DNA from: Gemmatimonadota bacterium
GTDB lineage: Bacteria; JAAXHH01
DNA length: 5,112 bases
NCBI GenBank assembly: GCA_026713285.1
Contig: JAPOOT010000463.1
Span: 1 to 5,112, forward strand
Direction of reading: 5' to 3'
How positions within the stretch are numbered: the first letter of the stretch is position 1; every line of letters begins with the position of its first letter. A program made the position numbers and the translations under genes. Shown here one piece after another: positions 1-4,759 of the stretch. The notes under the pieces were generated by a model that worked only from the letters and a program-made list of their open reading frames with translations, searched no databases and was not told the DNA's origin.

Positions 1-449
1 AACGCCTCCAGCACGTAGTCGATGAGCGTATCGGCATCCCGGGGAACGTCGATTCCGATGCGCTGACGGGCGAATGCTTCCGTTCCAAGCGCTTCGATGA
101 TGGATTCCAGACCCCGGTGGCCGCCATGTCTGCCCTTCGCCCTGAGACGAAGCGTGCCGAAAGGCAGGTTGACGTCGTCGCAGACGACCACGATGCGATC
201 GACGCCGACTTCGTAATGTCCCACCGCTTCCCGGACCGCGTGCCCGCTGCGGTTCATGAAGGTCAGCGGCTTGACCAGCGCCACGGGAAAGCCGGCTATC
301 GTCGCGACGGTACCGTGAAACCGATCGCTTACCGGAGCGAGTTCAAGGTCGAGACGCCGAAGCCAGGTGTCGATCACGTCGAACCCGGCGTTGTGGCGTG
401 TGCCCGCGTACCGGACGCCCGGGTTGCCGAGGCCGATGAAGGCATGCAT
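1..449 (-). CDS. pth: Peptidyl-tRNA hydrolase (partial, C-terminus beyond left edge)
   Basis: Pth cleaves the ester bond of peptidyl-tRNAs that drop off the ribosome, recycling tRNA in the cytoplasm. My translation of the minus strand from ATG 449 begins MHAFIGLGNPGVRYAGTRHN and stays open for 149 codons to the window edge, of about 190 usual for the family. Visible family motifs are GLGNPG (residues 6-11), TRHNAG with the catalytic His at 19, TFMNRSG with Asn66, the Asp91 position in CDDVNLPFG (matching E. coli Asp93), and GRHGGHRGLESI (106-117). At the last motif the usual GGHNGL is GGHRGL. The chosen ATG puts GLGNPG at the normal distance from the N-terminus but has no clear Shine-Dalgarno. 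An in-frame ATG at 497 would add 16 residues; I think it less likely. The gene lies 60 bp after rplY, a standard pairing. Confidence 0.95.
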   Translation of the reverse strand, partial: MHAFIGLGNPGVRYAGTRHNAGFDVIDTWLRRLDLELAPVSDRFHGTVATIAGFPVALVKPLTFMNRSGHAVREAVGHYEVGVDRIVVVCDDVNLPFGTLRLRAKGRHGGHRGLESIIEALGTEAFARQRIGIDVPRDADTLIDYVLEA

Positions 450-509
450 GGACGGACCATCAGGCCGCAAGGATCCGGAATCGCCATGCTGACACATAAC
501 CGGGCTGCC

Positions 510-1175
510 TTATGCTTCGTCCCCGTCTTCGTCCTCGTCCTCGTCGTCTTCCTGGGCCCGGCCGATGATTTCCGGTTCTTCCTGCTCCAGGTCGGCTTCT
601 TCTTCTTCCGGCTCCTCGGCCATCGGTGTAAGCACGGATACCACGGCGACCTCTCCATCGGTCACGATTTCTACGTTTTCGAAGGTAAGATCGCTGACAT
701 GGATCGTCTCGCCCATGCCCAGGTTGCCTATGTCCACTTCCAGATGTTCGGGAATCTCGGAAGCGACACAGCTGATCTCTATCACCCGCAGGGACTGGTC
801 CAGTACCCCGCCGTCTCTCGTAACGCCGACAGGTTCGCCCATCATCACGAGCGAGACCTCCGTGGTGATCTGATCGCTCATCCTGATCTGCTGGAAATCG
901 GCGTGGAGCAACTGGTTTCTCAGGTAGTCCCGCTGTATATCCCGCAACAGGGCCTTTTTGTCCTCCATGCCTTCGATTTCCAGGTTGATGACGACGCTTT
1001 CACCCATGGTCTTCCTGAGAAATCCCTCGAATTCGTGGTAGTCGAGGGTCAGCGCAGTCGAGGACTCCCCGCTGCCGTAAACCACGGCGGGCAGACCACC
1101 GTCCCGCCGAAGCACCTTGGTGACCTGCTTTCCGGTGACCGTACGTTGACGGGCCTTTAGCGATACCTGGTTCAT
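510..1175 (-). CDS. rplY: 50S ribosomal protein L25/general stress protein CTC
   Basis: This 221-residue protein is the long, two-domain (TL5/CTC) form of L25, which binds 5S rRNA in the large ribosomal subunit. Residues 1-95 are the 5S rRNA-binding domain: an N-terminal KARQRTVTGK, then LPAVVYG (28-34) and the RDIQRDYLRNQLLHADFQQI stretch (78-97). Residues 100-184 are the beta-rich C-terminal domain (MMGEPVGVTRDGGVLDQ, then the HLEVDIGNLGMGETIHVSDL region). The last 36 residues form an acidic tail, described separately. The start is supported by AGGAG six bases upstream of ATG. It follows prs after 106 bp and precedes pth by 60 bp; prs-ctc-pth is a common bacterial order. The short E. coli L25 lacks the second domain, so this is clearly the CTC type. 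Confidence 0.96.
   Translation of the reverse strand: MNQVSLKARQRTVTGKQVTKVLRRDGGLPAVVYGSGESSTALTLDYHEFEGFLRKTMGESVVINLEIEGMEDKKALLRDIQRDYLRNQLLHADFQQIRMSDQITTEVSLVMMGEPVGVTRDGGVLDQSLRVIEISCVASEIPEHLEVDIGNLGMGETIHVSDLTFENVEIVTDGEVAVVSVLTPMAEEPEEEEADLEQEEPEIIGRAQEDDEDEDEDGDEA
513..620 (-). other. Acidic low-complexity C-terminal tail of L25
   Basis: Codons 186-221 of rplY encode 22 Asp/Glu in 36 residues, ending in EDDEDEDEDGDEA. The DNA is a run of GAA/GAG/GAC triplets (cgtcct/cttctt-like on the plus strand), prone to slippage in multiples of three. CTC-type L25 proteins often have charged or disordered tails, and this one is predicted to be disordered. Whether it binds anything cannot be read from the sequence. 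Confidence 0.85.
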
Positions 1176-1181
1176 TTCCTT

Positions 1182-1186
1182 CTCCT
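1182..1186 (-). promoter_or_regulatory. Shine-Dalgarno of rplY
   Basis: AGGAG on the minus strand, separated by six bases (AAGGAA) from the rplY ATG at 1175. It fixes the rplY start and indicates that rplY can be initiated independently of prs. Confidence 0.8.
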
Positions 1187-1237
1187 GTGCGATACCGGTG
1201 TTCTGTTGCAGTCCGTCGCCGGTGGTATATTCCGTAT

Positions 1238-1264
1238 CAGCGGCACCAGCGGCACCAGCGGCAC
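1238..1264. repeat. Three tandem 9-bp repeats in the prs-rplY spacer
   Basis: The plus strand holds three exact consecutive copies of cagcggcac; on the transcribed strand the unit reads GTGCCGCTG. They lie in the 106-bp spacer (1176-1281), the longest non-coding stretch here. Flanking segments 1213-1224 and 1262-1271 are imperfectly complementary (CCGTC..CGGTG type, with a two-base bulge) and could enclose the repeat in a large-loop hairpin. No U-tract follows, so I do not call a terminator. No convincing -35/-10 pair was found for rplY in this spacer; only an isolated TATACC is visible on the minus strand. Confidence 0.8.
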
Positions 1265-1281
1265 CGGACGGATGACCTGCC

Positions 1282-2235
1282 TCAGGTCTGATCCGACGAT
1301 TCGAAGAGTGAACTGACGGATTTTTCTTCGTGTATGCGCTTGATCGCCTCGCCGAACAGGGACGCGACGGACAGTTGTTCCAGCTTGCCGCTCTGCTTGT
1401 CCTCGCTTAGTCGTATCGAGTCCGAGACGATCAGGCTGTCCAGTACGGAATCCTCCACTTTCTGCACGGCGTTTCCGGAGAGCAATGCGTGGGTGCACGC
1501 CGCGTATATCGTTTCGGCGCCATTCTTCTTCAAGGCCTCGGCCGCTCCGGTCAGGCTTCCCCCGGTGTCGATCATGTCGTCGCGGATGATTACGTTTTTC
1601 CCTTCCACTTCGCCGATCACGTTGATGACCTCGGACACGTTGGGTCTCGGCCGCCGCTTGTCCACCAGGGCCAGGGGGCAGTTCAGCCGCCTGCCGTAGG
1701 ACCGGGCCATGGCCATGCCTCCCGCGTCCGGCGACGCGATTACGAGTTCATCCGAAGTCCCCAGTTCCCTGAGCCGGCCCGTAAACACGGGCGCGGAATA
1801 CAGGTGATCCAGGGGGATGTCGAAGAATCCCTGGATCTGTGGCGCGTGCAAGTCCATCGTCAGCACGCGGTCCGCCCCGGCCGCGGCGATCAGGTTTGCG
1901 ACGACCTTGGCGGAAATGGGCACCCGGGGACCCGCCTTGCGGTCCTGCCGGGCATAGCCGAAATAGGGGATCACCGCGGTAGCCCTGCGGGCCGAAGCCC
2001 GTTTCGCCGCGTCGAGCAGCAGCAGCAACTCGAGGAGGTTCTCCGCCGGAGAATTGGTCGATTGGACCACGAACACGTCCGTCCCGCGGATGTCCTCATT
2101 GATGTGTATCCGGATCTCCTCGTCGCTGAAACGCGAAACGGCGGCTTTGCCCAGGGATACGCCGAGATAATCACAAATGTCGTTAGCAAGCGGTGCGTTT
2201 GAATTCCCACTCAGAATCTTCAAACCGACCGCCAT
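1282..2235 (-). CDS. prs: Ribose-phosphate pyrophosphokinase (PRPP synthetase, class I)
   Basis: Prs transfers pyrophosphate from ATP to ribose 5-phosphate, giving PRPP for purine, pyrimidine, NAD, histidine and tryptophan synthesis. The 317-residue length is typical of the bacterial enzyme. Motifs in order: RFSDEEIRIHINEDIRG (35-51), the ATP-loop region YFGYARQDRK (91-100), MDLHAPQIQGFFDIPLDHL (127-145) with the conserved His130, the flexible-loop VDKRRPRPNV (191-200) holding the catalytic Lys193 and Arg195, and the ribose-phosphate/PRPP loop RDDMIDTGGSLTGAA (218-232). The residue before the DD pair is Arg, where Val or Ile is more usual. ATG is preceded by AAGGAGG at seven bases. It starts 26 bp after ispE, the common ispE-prs order, and a possible extra promoter lies inside ispE. 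Confidence 0.98.
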   Translation of the reverse strand: MAVGLKILSGNSNAPLANDICDYLGVSLGKAAVSRFSDEEIRIHINEDIRGTDVFVVQSTNSPAENLLELLLLLDAAKRASARRATAVIPYFGYARQDRKAGPRVPISAKVVANLIAAAGADRVLTMDLHAPQIQGFFDIPLDHLYSAPVFTGRLRELGTSDELVIASPDAGGMAMARSYGRRLNCPLALVDKRRPRPNVSEVINVIGEVEGKNVIIRDDMIDTGGSLTGAAEALKKNGAETIYAACTHALLSGNAVQKVEDSVLDSLIVSDSIRLSEDKQSGKLEQLSVASLFGEAIKRIHEEKSVSSLFESSDQT

Positions 2236-2242
2236 GCTCCGT

Positions 2243-2249
2243 CCTCCTT
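2243..2249 (-). promoter_or_regulatory. Strong Shine-Dalgarno of prs
   Basis: AAGGAGG on the minus strand, seven bases upstream of the prs ATG at 2235. It is the closest match to the anti-Shine-Dalgarno consensus that I saw in the window, within the 26-bp ispE-prs gap. It contrasts with the coupled, SD-poor starts of ispE and hddA and fits high, independent translation of Prs. Confidence 0.85.
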
Positions 2250-2261
2250 CCGGATCCTCGT

Positions 2262-3137
2262 TTAAACCGCGGCATTCCGGCGGGGAGACGAGGAAACCGC
2301 GAAGACTCTCCAGGACGGTTCAACCCGTCCCCGCAGATCGCTTGCTATCCGTTCCGCCGCCGTCCGGTCGGGCGCCAGTCCGAAGACCGCCGGACCGCTG
2401 CCGGACATCAGCACGCCTTCCATTCCGGCGTCCGCCAGCAGGCCCTTCGCCCTGTCGATTTCGGGATAGGCCGCCCGGACCGCCGGTTCCAGGTCATTAT
2501 GCAGGCAGGACGCCAGTCTACCTGTGTCCCCCGCCTGCATGACAGAAGAAATTAAGTTAATACAGGACCCGTCTTTTGTCAATTCCATTTTCCACCTGCT
2601 GTAGGCCCATCCGCTGGTGACCGCGAGGGCCGGGCAGACCAGGACGTAGCTGCGTGATCCGGCCGCATCCAGCCAGGCGACCCTTTCTCCCCGGCCGGTC
2701 GCTACCGCCACGCCGCCGTAGAGACAGAAGGGCACATCGGATCCCAGTTCCCCGGCGAGGTCCATCAGGTCTTCCTTCCGCAATCCCAGCGACCAGAGCG
2801 CGTTGAGTCCGTGCAGCGTCGCGGCCGCGTTGCCGCTCCCGCCGGCGAGACCCGCCGCCACCGGGATGCGCTTCTCGATATGGATGCGCACGCCCCGGTC
2901 GCCGAGTCTGTGACGGTCCCGAACGAGGACGGCCGCCCTGTGCGCCAGGTTGCGCCCGTCCGTCGGCACGGCCGGGTCGGAGCACGTGACTGTCGTCCCC
3001 GCCTCCTGACCGGTTATTTCCAGGTCATCGGCCAGGTTTACGGTCTCCATGAGCGTGGCGATCTCGTGGTAGCCGTCGGGCCGCTTCCCGAGCAGGTGTA
3101 TACTGAGATTGATCTTGGCAAAGGAATGTAGGGTCAT
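2262..3137 (-). CDS. ispE: 4-diphosphocytidyl-2-C-methyl-D-erythritol kinase
   Basis: IspE is the ATP-dependent GHMP kinase of the MEP pathway; it phosphorylates the 2-hydroxyl of CDP-methylerythritol on the way to isopentenyl diphosphate. The protein has 291 residues, a normal length. Visible signatures: FAKINL with catalytic Lys8, RPDGYHEI (19-26), the ATP-binding GHMP motif PVAAGLAGGSGNAAA (92-106), LGSDVPFCLYGG with catalytic Asp134, HNDLE (213-217) and the C-terminal GHMP motif MSGSGPAVF (244-252). Family sequences usually read GGGSSNAA in the ATP loop; here it is AGGSGNAA. The reading frame extends further upstream, but ATG 3137 matches the family N-terminus and overlaps the gmhA stop as ATGA. 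There is no evident Shine-Dalgarno, so translation probably depends on coupling to gmhA. Codons around residues 185-199 are unusually AT-rich (see the promoter candidate). Confidence 0.97.
   Translation of the reverse strand: MTLHSFAKINLSIHLLGKRPDGYHEIATLMETVNLADDLEITGQEAGTTVTCSDPAVPTDGRNLAHRAAVLVRDRHRLGDRGVRIHIEKRIPVAAGLAGGSGNAAATLHGLNALWSLGLRKEDLMDLAGELGSDVPFCLYGGVAVATGRGERVAWLDAAGSRSYVLVCPALAVTSGWAYSRWKMELTKDGSCINLISSVMQAGDTGRLASCLHNDLEPAVRAAYPEIDRAKGLLADAGMEGVLMSGSGPAVFGLAPDRTAAERIASDLRGRVEPSWRVFAVSSSPRRNAAV
2554..2582 (-). promoter_or_regulatory. Candidate sigma70-type promoter inside ispE, reading toward prs
   Basis: On the minus strand there is a perfect -35 hexamer TTGACA (2582-2577), then 17 bases, then TAACTT (2559-2554), a weak -10 with only the TA....T positions matching. 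An alternative TATTAA (2562-2557) matches better but at 14-bp spacing. The segment is an AT-rich island in GC-rich coding DNA. It would start transcription about 310 bp upstream of the prs ATG. I see no operator palindrome. The strength of the -10 is the main doubt. Confidence 0.4.
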
Positions 3138-3700
3138 TCGCCGTTCGCTACGCGGGACGTGGTCTGCGTGATGATGATGTGGACGATGATCATGTGCATG
3201 TTCTCCGCCATGCCGTAGTCGTCCACGGGGACATGGACGGAATGATCTGCGATTTCCATGAGCGTGCCGCCGGAGAACCCCGTCATCGCGACCGAAACCA
3301 TCCCGGCGGTACGGGCGAATTCCAGGGCGCGGACCACGTTGGGACTGTTCCCCGACGCGCTGATGCCGATGACCACATCGCCCGGGGCGCCCAGGTTGCG
3401 AAGTTGCTGTTCGAAGACCAGGTCGTAGTCGAAGTCGTTTGCCCATGCGGTGACGTAGGGGAGGTTGTCGGTAAGGCTGTTGACCCGGAACCGGGGCTGA
3501 TCTTCCGTGCCGCGCAGCGTGCCCTTGCCCAGGTCCACGGCGAAATGCGAAGCCGTGGCCGCGCTGCCGCCGTTTCCTATGACGAAGATGCCCCGCCCTT
3601 TCTTCCGCGCGTCCATCAGGAGATCGATGAGTTCCTGCACTTGGCCGGGATCGATCCGGTCCAGGACCTCCCGTGTCCAGTCGAGGTATTCGCGGATCAT
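3134..3700 (-). CDS. gmhA: GmhA-like SIS-domain sedoheptulose-7-phosphate isomerase
   Basis: GmhA-type enzymes convert sedoheptulose 7-phosphate to D-glycero-D-manno-heptose 7-phosphate, the first step to ADP- or GDP-activated heptose for LPS core, capsule or S-layer glycans. The protein has 188 residues, typical for the family. A short N-terminal helical segment precedes the SIS fold: NGGSAATASHF (43-53), ISASGNSPNVVRALEFA (113-129) and the C-terminal helix AENMHMIIVHIII (165-177). Aligning by eye with E. coli GmhA, His61 and His180 are kept as His52 and His174, whereas Glu65 corresponds to Asp56 and Gln172 to Glu166. It may thus belong to the subgroup found with HddA kinases, or be another SIS sugar-phosphate isomerase. 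ATG 3700 is preceded by GGGAGG within the 38-bp repeat; the ancestral start may have been the GTG now at 3776. Confidence 0.85.
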   Translation of the reverse strand: MIREYLDWTREVLDRIDPGQVQELIDLLMDARKKGRGIFVIGNGGSAATASHFAVDLGKGTLRGTEDQPRFRVNSLTDNLPYVTAWANDFDYDLVFEQQLRNLGAPGDVVIGISASGNSPNVVRALEFARTAGMVSVAMTGFSGGTLMEIADHSVHVPVDDYGMAENMHMIIVHIIITQTTSRVANGE

Positions 3701-3738
3701 CGGACCTCCCGTGTCCAGTCGAGGTATTCGCGGATCAT
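3697..3738 (-). CDS. Leader mini-ORF 2, 13 codons, duplicate of the GmhA N-terminus
   Basis: ATG 3738 reads MIREYLDWTREVR and stops at TGA 3699-3697, which overlaps the gmhA ATG 3700 as ATGA. It has its own GGGAGG four bases before the ATG, as gmhA does. The peptide repeats GmhA residues 1-12, then diverges at the junction (Arg and stop in place of Leu13). It probably has no function as a peptide; its likely role is to carry ribosomes to the gmhA start by termination-reinitiation. Translation is inferred from start, SD and overlap only. Confidence 0.5.
   Translation of the reverse strand: MIREYLDWTREVR
3705..3710 (-). promoter_or_regulatory. Repeat-borne Shine-Dalgarno of gmhA
   Basis: GGGAGG on the minus strand, four bases (TCCG) before ATG 3700. 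It lies within the Arg-Glu-Val codons of leader mini-ORF 2. An identical copy at 3743-3748 serves ATG 3738. In the single-copy arrangement this stretch would be internal coding sequence, so the duplication created a strong ribosome binding site that the original GTG start lacked. Confidence 0.7.
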
Positions 3739-3776
3739 CGGACCTCCCGTGTCCAGTCGAGGTATTCGCGGATCAC
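3735..3776 (-). CDS. Leader mini-ORF 1, 13 codons from GTG, at the hddA stop
   Basis: GTG 3776 overlaps the hddA stop (TGA 3775-3773) as GTGA and reads VIREYLDWTREVR, ending at TGA 3737-3735, which overlaps the next ATG 3738. It is the least altered flank of the repeat and probably marks the ancestral gmhA start. Upstream there is only a distant GAAGG, so initiation would rely on coupling to hddA. Expression is inferred, not shown. Confidence 0.45.
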   Translation of the reverse strand: MIREYLDWTREVR

Positions 3777-4759
3777 TTTGATATCTGCCTTCGCATGTTG
3801 AAGATCACCTTGGTGCCGTCCCGCTCCAGGTTGAAGGGCAGTTCCCTGTAGTCGGACAGCGCTTCGCGTACCCTGGACCGGGTAGACGCCGGACAAAAGA
3901 GGAGCAGGAAACCACCGCCGCCAGCACCGCATACCTTGCCCCCGGTGGCGCCGGCGTCCCTGGCCCGACGGTACATGGAGTCGATCTCGGCGTTGCTCAC
4001 CAGGCCGGACATCCTGTACTTCCACTTCCAGCCCCGGTCCAGCAGTTCGCCCATGCCGTCGATCCGGCCGGTCGTCAGGGATGTACGCACACCTTGCGCA
4101 ACGGACTTGATTTCTTTGACGAGGGTGAAATTGTCGGACATATTCGCTTTTTGCTCGCGCAGAATGGTTTCCGCTTTGCGCGTCTTGTTGGTGTAGAACA
4201 GCATAAGGCTGTCGCTCAACCATTCCGCATGGCCGTTGGCGAGGCCGAGGTGTTCCACCTCCACGCCGCCGGGCCGGAAAGTGAAACCGCGCAGCCCGCC
4301 GTAGGCCGCGATGTACTGGTCCTGCTTCCCGATAGGCTGTCCGCACCGGTCGATTTCGATCTCGCAGGCGTCCCGCGCCAGTTTCTCCGTGGGCTGCGGA
4401 TTGCCGCAATAGGTATACAGGGCGTTCAAAAGGCCCACGGTAATGCTGCTCGAAGACCCCAGGCCCGATCCTTCGGCGGGAATGTCCGTCAGCGTCGTGA
4501 TTTCCACGCCCCGGCTAACGCCGGTAAGCCGCAGGGCCTCCCGGATCAGGTCGTGCTCGATCTCGTCGGGATGATCGACGGCCTCCCTTTTCGAGTAGTT
4601 TATGTATATCCGGTCGTCGAATCTTTCATTGATGATGACGAAGATGTATTTGTCGATGGCCGCGCTGACGACCAGGCCGTCTTCCCGCTCGTAGAAATCG
4701 GCGAAATCCGTCAGCCCGCCTGCGAAGCTGATGCGCAGGGGGGTCTGGGTGATGATCAT
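3773..4759 (-). CDS. hddA: GHMP kinase, HddA-like D-glycero-D-manno-heptose 7-phosphate kinase
   Basis: HddA phosphorylates D-glycero-D-manno-heptose 7-phosphate at C1 as part of the GDP-heptose route. This protein has 328 residues and a complete GHMP kinase layout. The N-terminus MIITQTPLRISFAGGLTDF (1-19) is the substrate-binding PLRISFAGGGTD-type motif. The ATP loop is PAEGSGLGSSSSITVGLLNAL (94-114). KQDQYIAAYGG (145-155) follows, and the C-terminal motif is GGKVCGAGGGGFLLLF (273-288). The open frame continues upstream, but ATG 4759 gives the family N-terminus, overlaps the rmlD stop as ATGA and has AGGA four bases before it. Pairing with a GmhA-like isomerase just downstream supports heptose specificity over fucose or galactose kinases, which share the fold. 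GmhB phosphatase and HddC guanylyltransferase are not in the window; they would be needed to finish GDP-heptose. Confidence 0.85.
   Translation of the reverse strand: MIITQTPLRISFAGGLTDFADFYEREDGLVVSAAIDKYIFVIINERFDDRIYINYSKREAVDHPDEIEHDLIREALRLTGVSRGVEITTLTDIPAEGSGLGSSSSITVGLLNALYTYCGNPQPTEKLARDACEIEIDRCGQPIGKQDQYIAAYGGLRGFTFRPGGVEVEHLGLANGHAEWLSDSLMLFYTNKTRKAETILREQKANMSDNFTLVKEIKSVAQGVRTSLTTGRIDGMGELLDRGWKWKYRMSGLVSNAEIDSMYRRARDAGATGGKVCGAGGGGFLLLFCPASTRSRVREALSDYRELPFNLERDGTKVIFNMRRQISK

Larger units (their letters stand above)
3664..3775. repeat. Perfect 38-bp tandem repeat, 2.95 copies, spanning the hddA-gmhA junction
   Basis: Copies begin at 3665, 3703 and 3741 (plus strand, unit starting gacctcccgt), with no mismatch over the shared length; the period-38 match runs from 3664 to 3775. 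The copy at 3665-3702 is the true start of gmhA, and the copy at 3741-3775 abuts the hddA stop. On the coding strand each unit contains a start codon, 12-13 codons of the GmhA N-terminus and a GGGAGG Shine-Dalgarno for the next copy. The unit length is 3n+2, so successive copies lie in different frames. Both inter-copy junctions are identical, consistent with one duplication followed by slippage expansion. Lack of divergence, even at synonymous sites, suggests recent origin. Confidence 0.97.

Noticed and set aside
450..509. Pth start at ATG 497 with a 16-residue extension
   Set aside because: In frame and open, but the extension lacks family similarity and only a poorly spaced AAGG lies upstream; kept as an alternative in the pth entry.
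117..1160. A 347-codon plus-strand open frame opposite pth and rplY
   Set aside because: It is antisense to two clearly recognised genes, has no recognisable domain, and its low-complexity Phe/Leu/Val-rich stretches mirror the acidic tail of L25. Long antisense frames are expected in GC-rich coding DNA.
1225..1230. TATACC as a -10 box for rplY
   Set aside because: No TTGACA-like hexamer lies at 16-18 bp upstream; that position falls in the GC-rich 9-bp repeats.
1213..1271. Rho-independent terminator between prs and rplY
   Set aside because: The stem is imperfect with a loop of about 37 nt and no U-run follows on the coding strand.
1172..1498. A 108-codon minus-strand frame overlapping the end of prs, with VPLVPLVPL
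   Set aside because: Out of frame with prs, begins inside it, and the VPL repeat is just the 9-bp spacer repeat read in one frame. Composition is Arg-rich, as in GC-rich shadows.
1489..2202. A 237-codon plus-strand open frame opposite prs
   Set aside because: Shadow of prs; the sense strand has all PRPP synthetase motifs, and the antisense product is unrecognisable.
3664..3775. Reading the 38-bp repeat as a CRISPR array or attachment site
   Set aside because: Units are directly contiguous with no spacers, and they are coding duplicates of the gmhA start; no integrase or cas gene is near.
3735..4409. A 224-codon minus-strand frame in hddA ending in the 38-bp repeat
   Set aside because: Out-of-frame shadow of hddA; only its last 13 codons coincide with leader mini-ORF 1, which has its own GTG.
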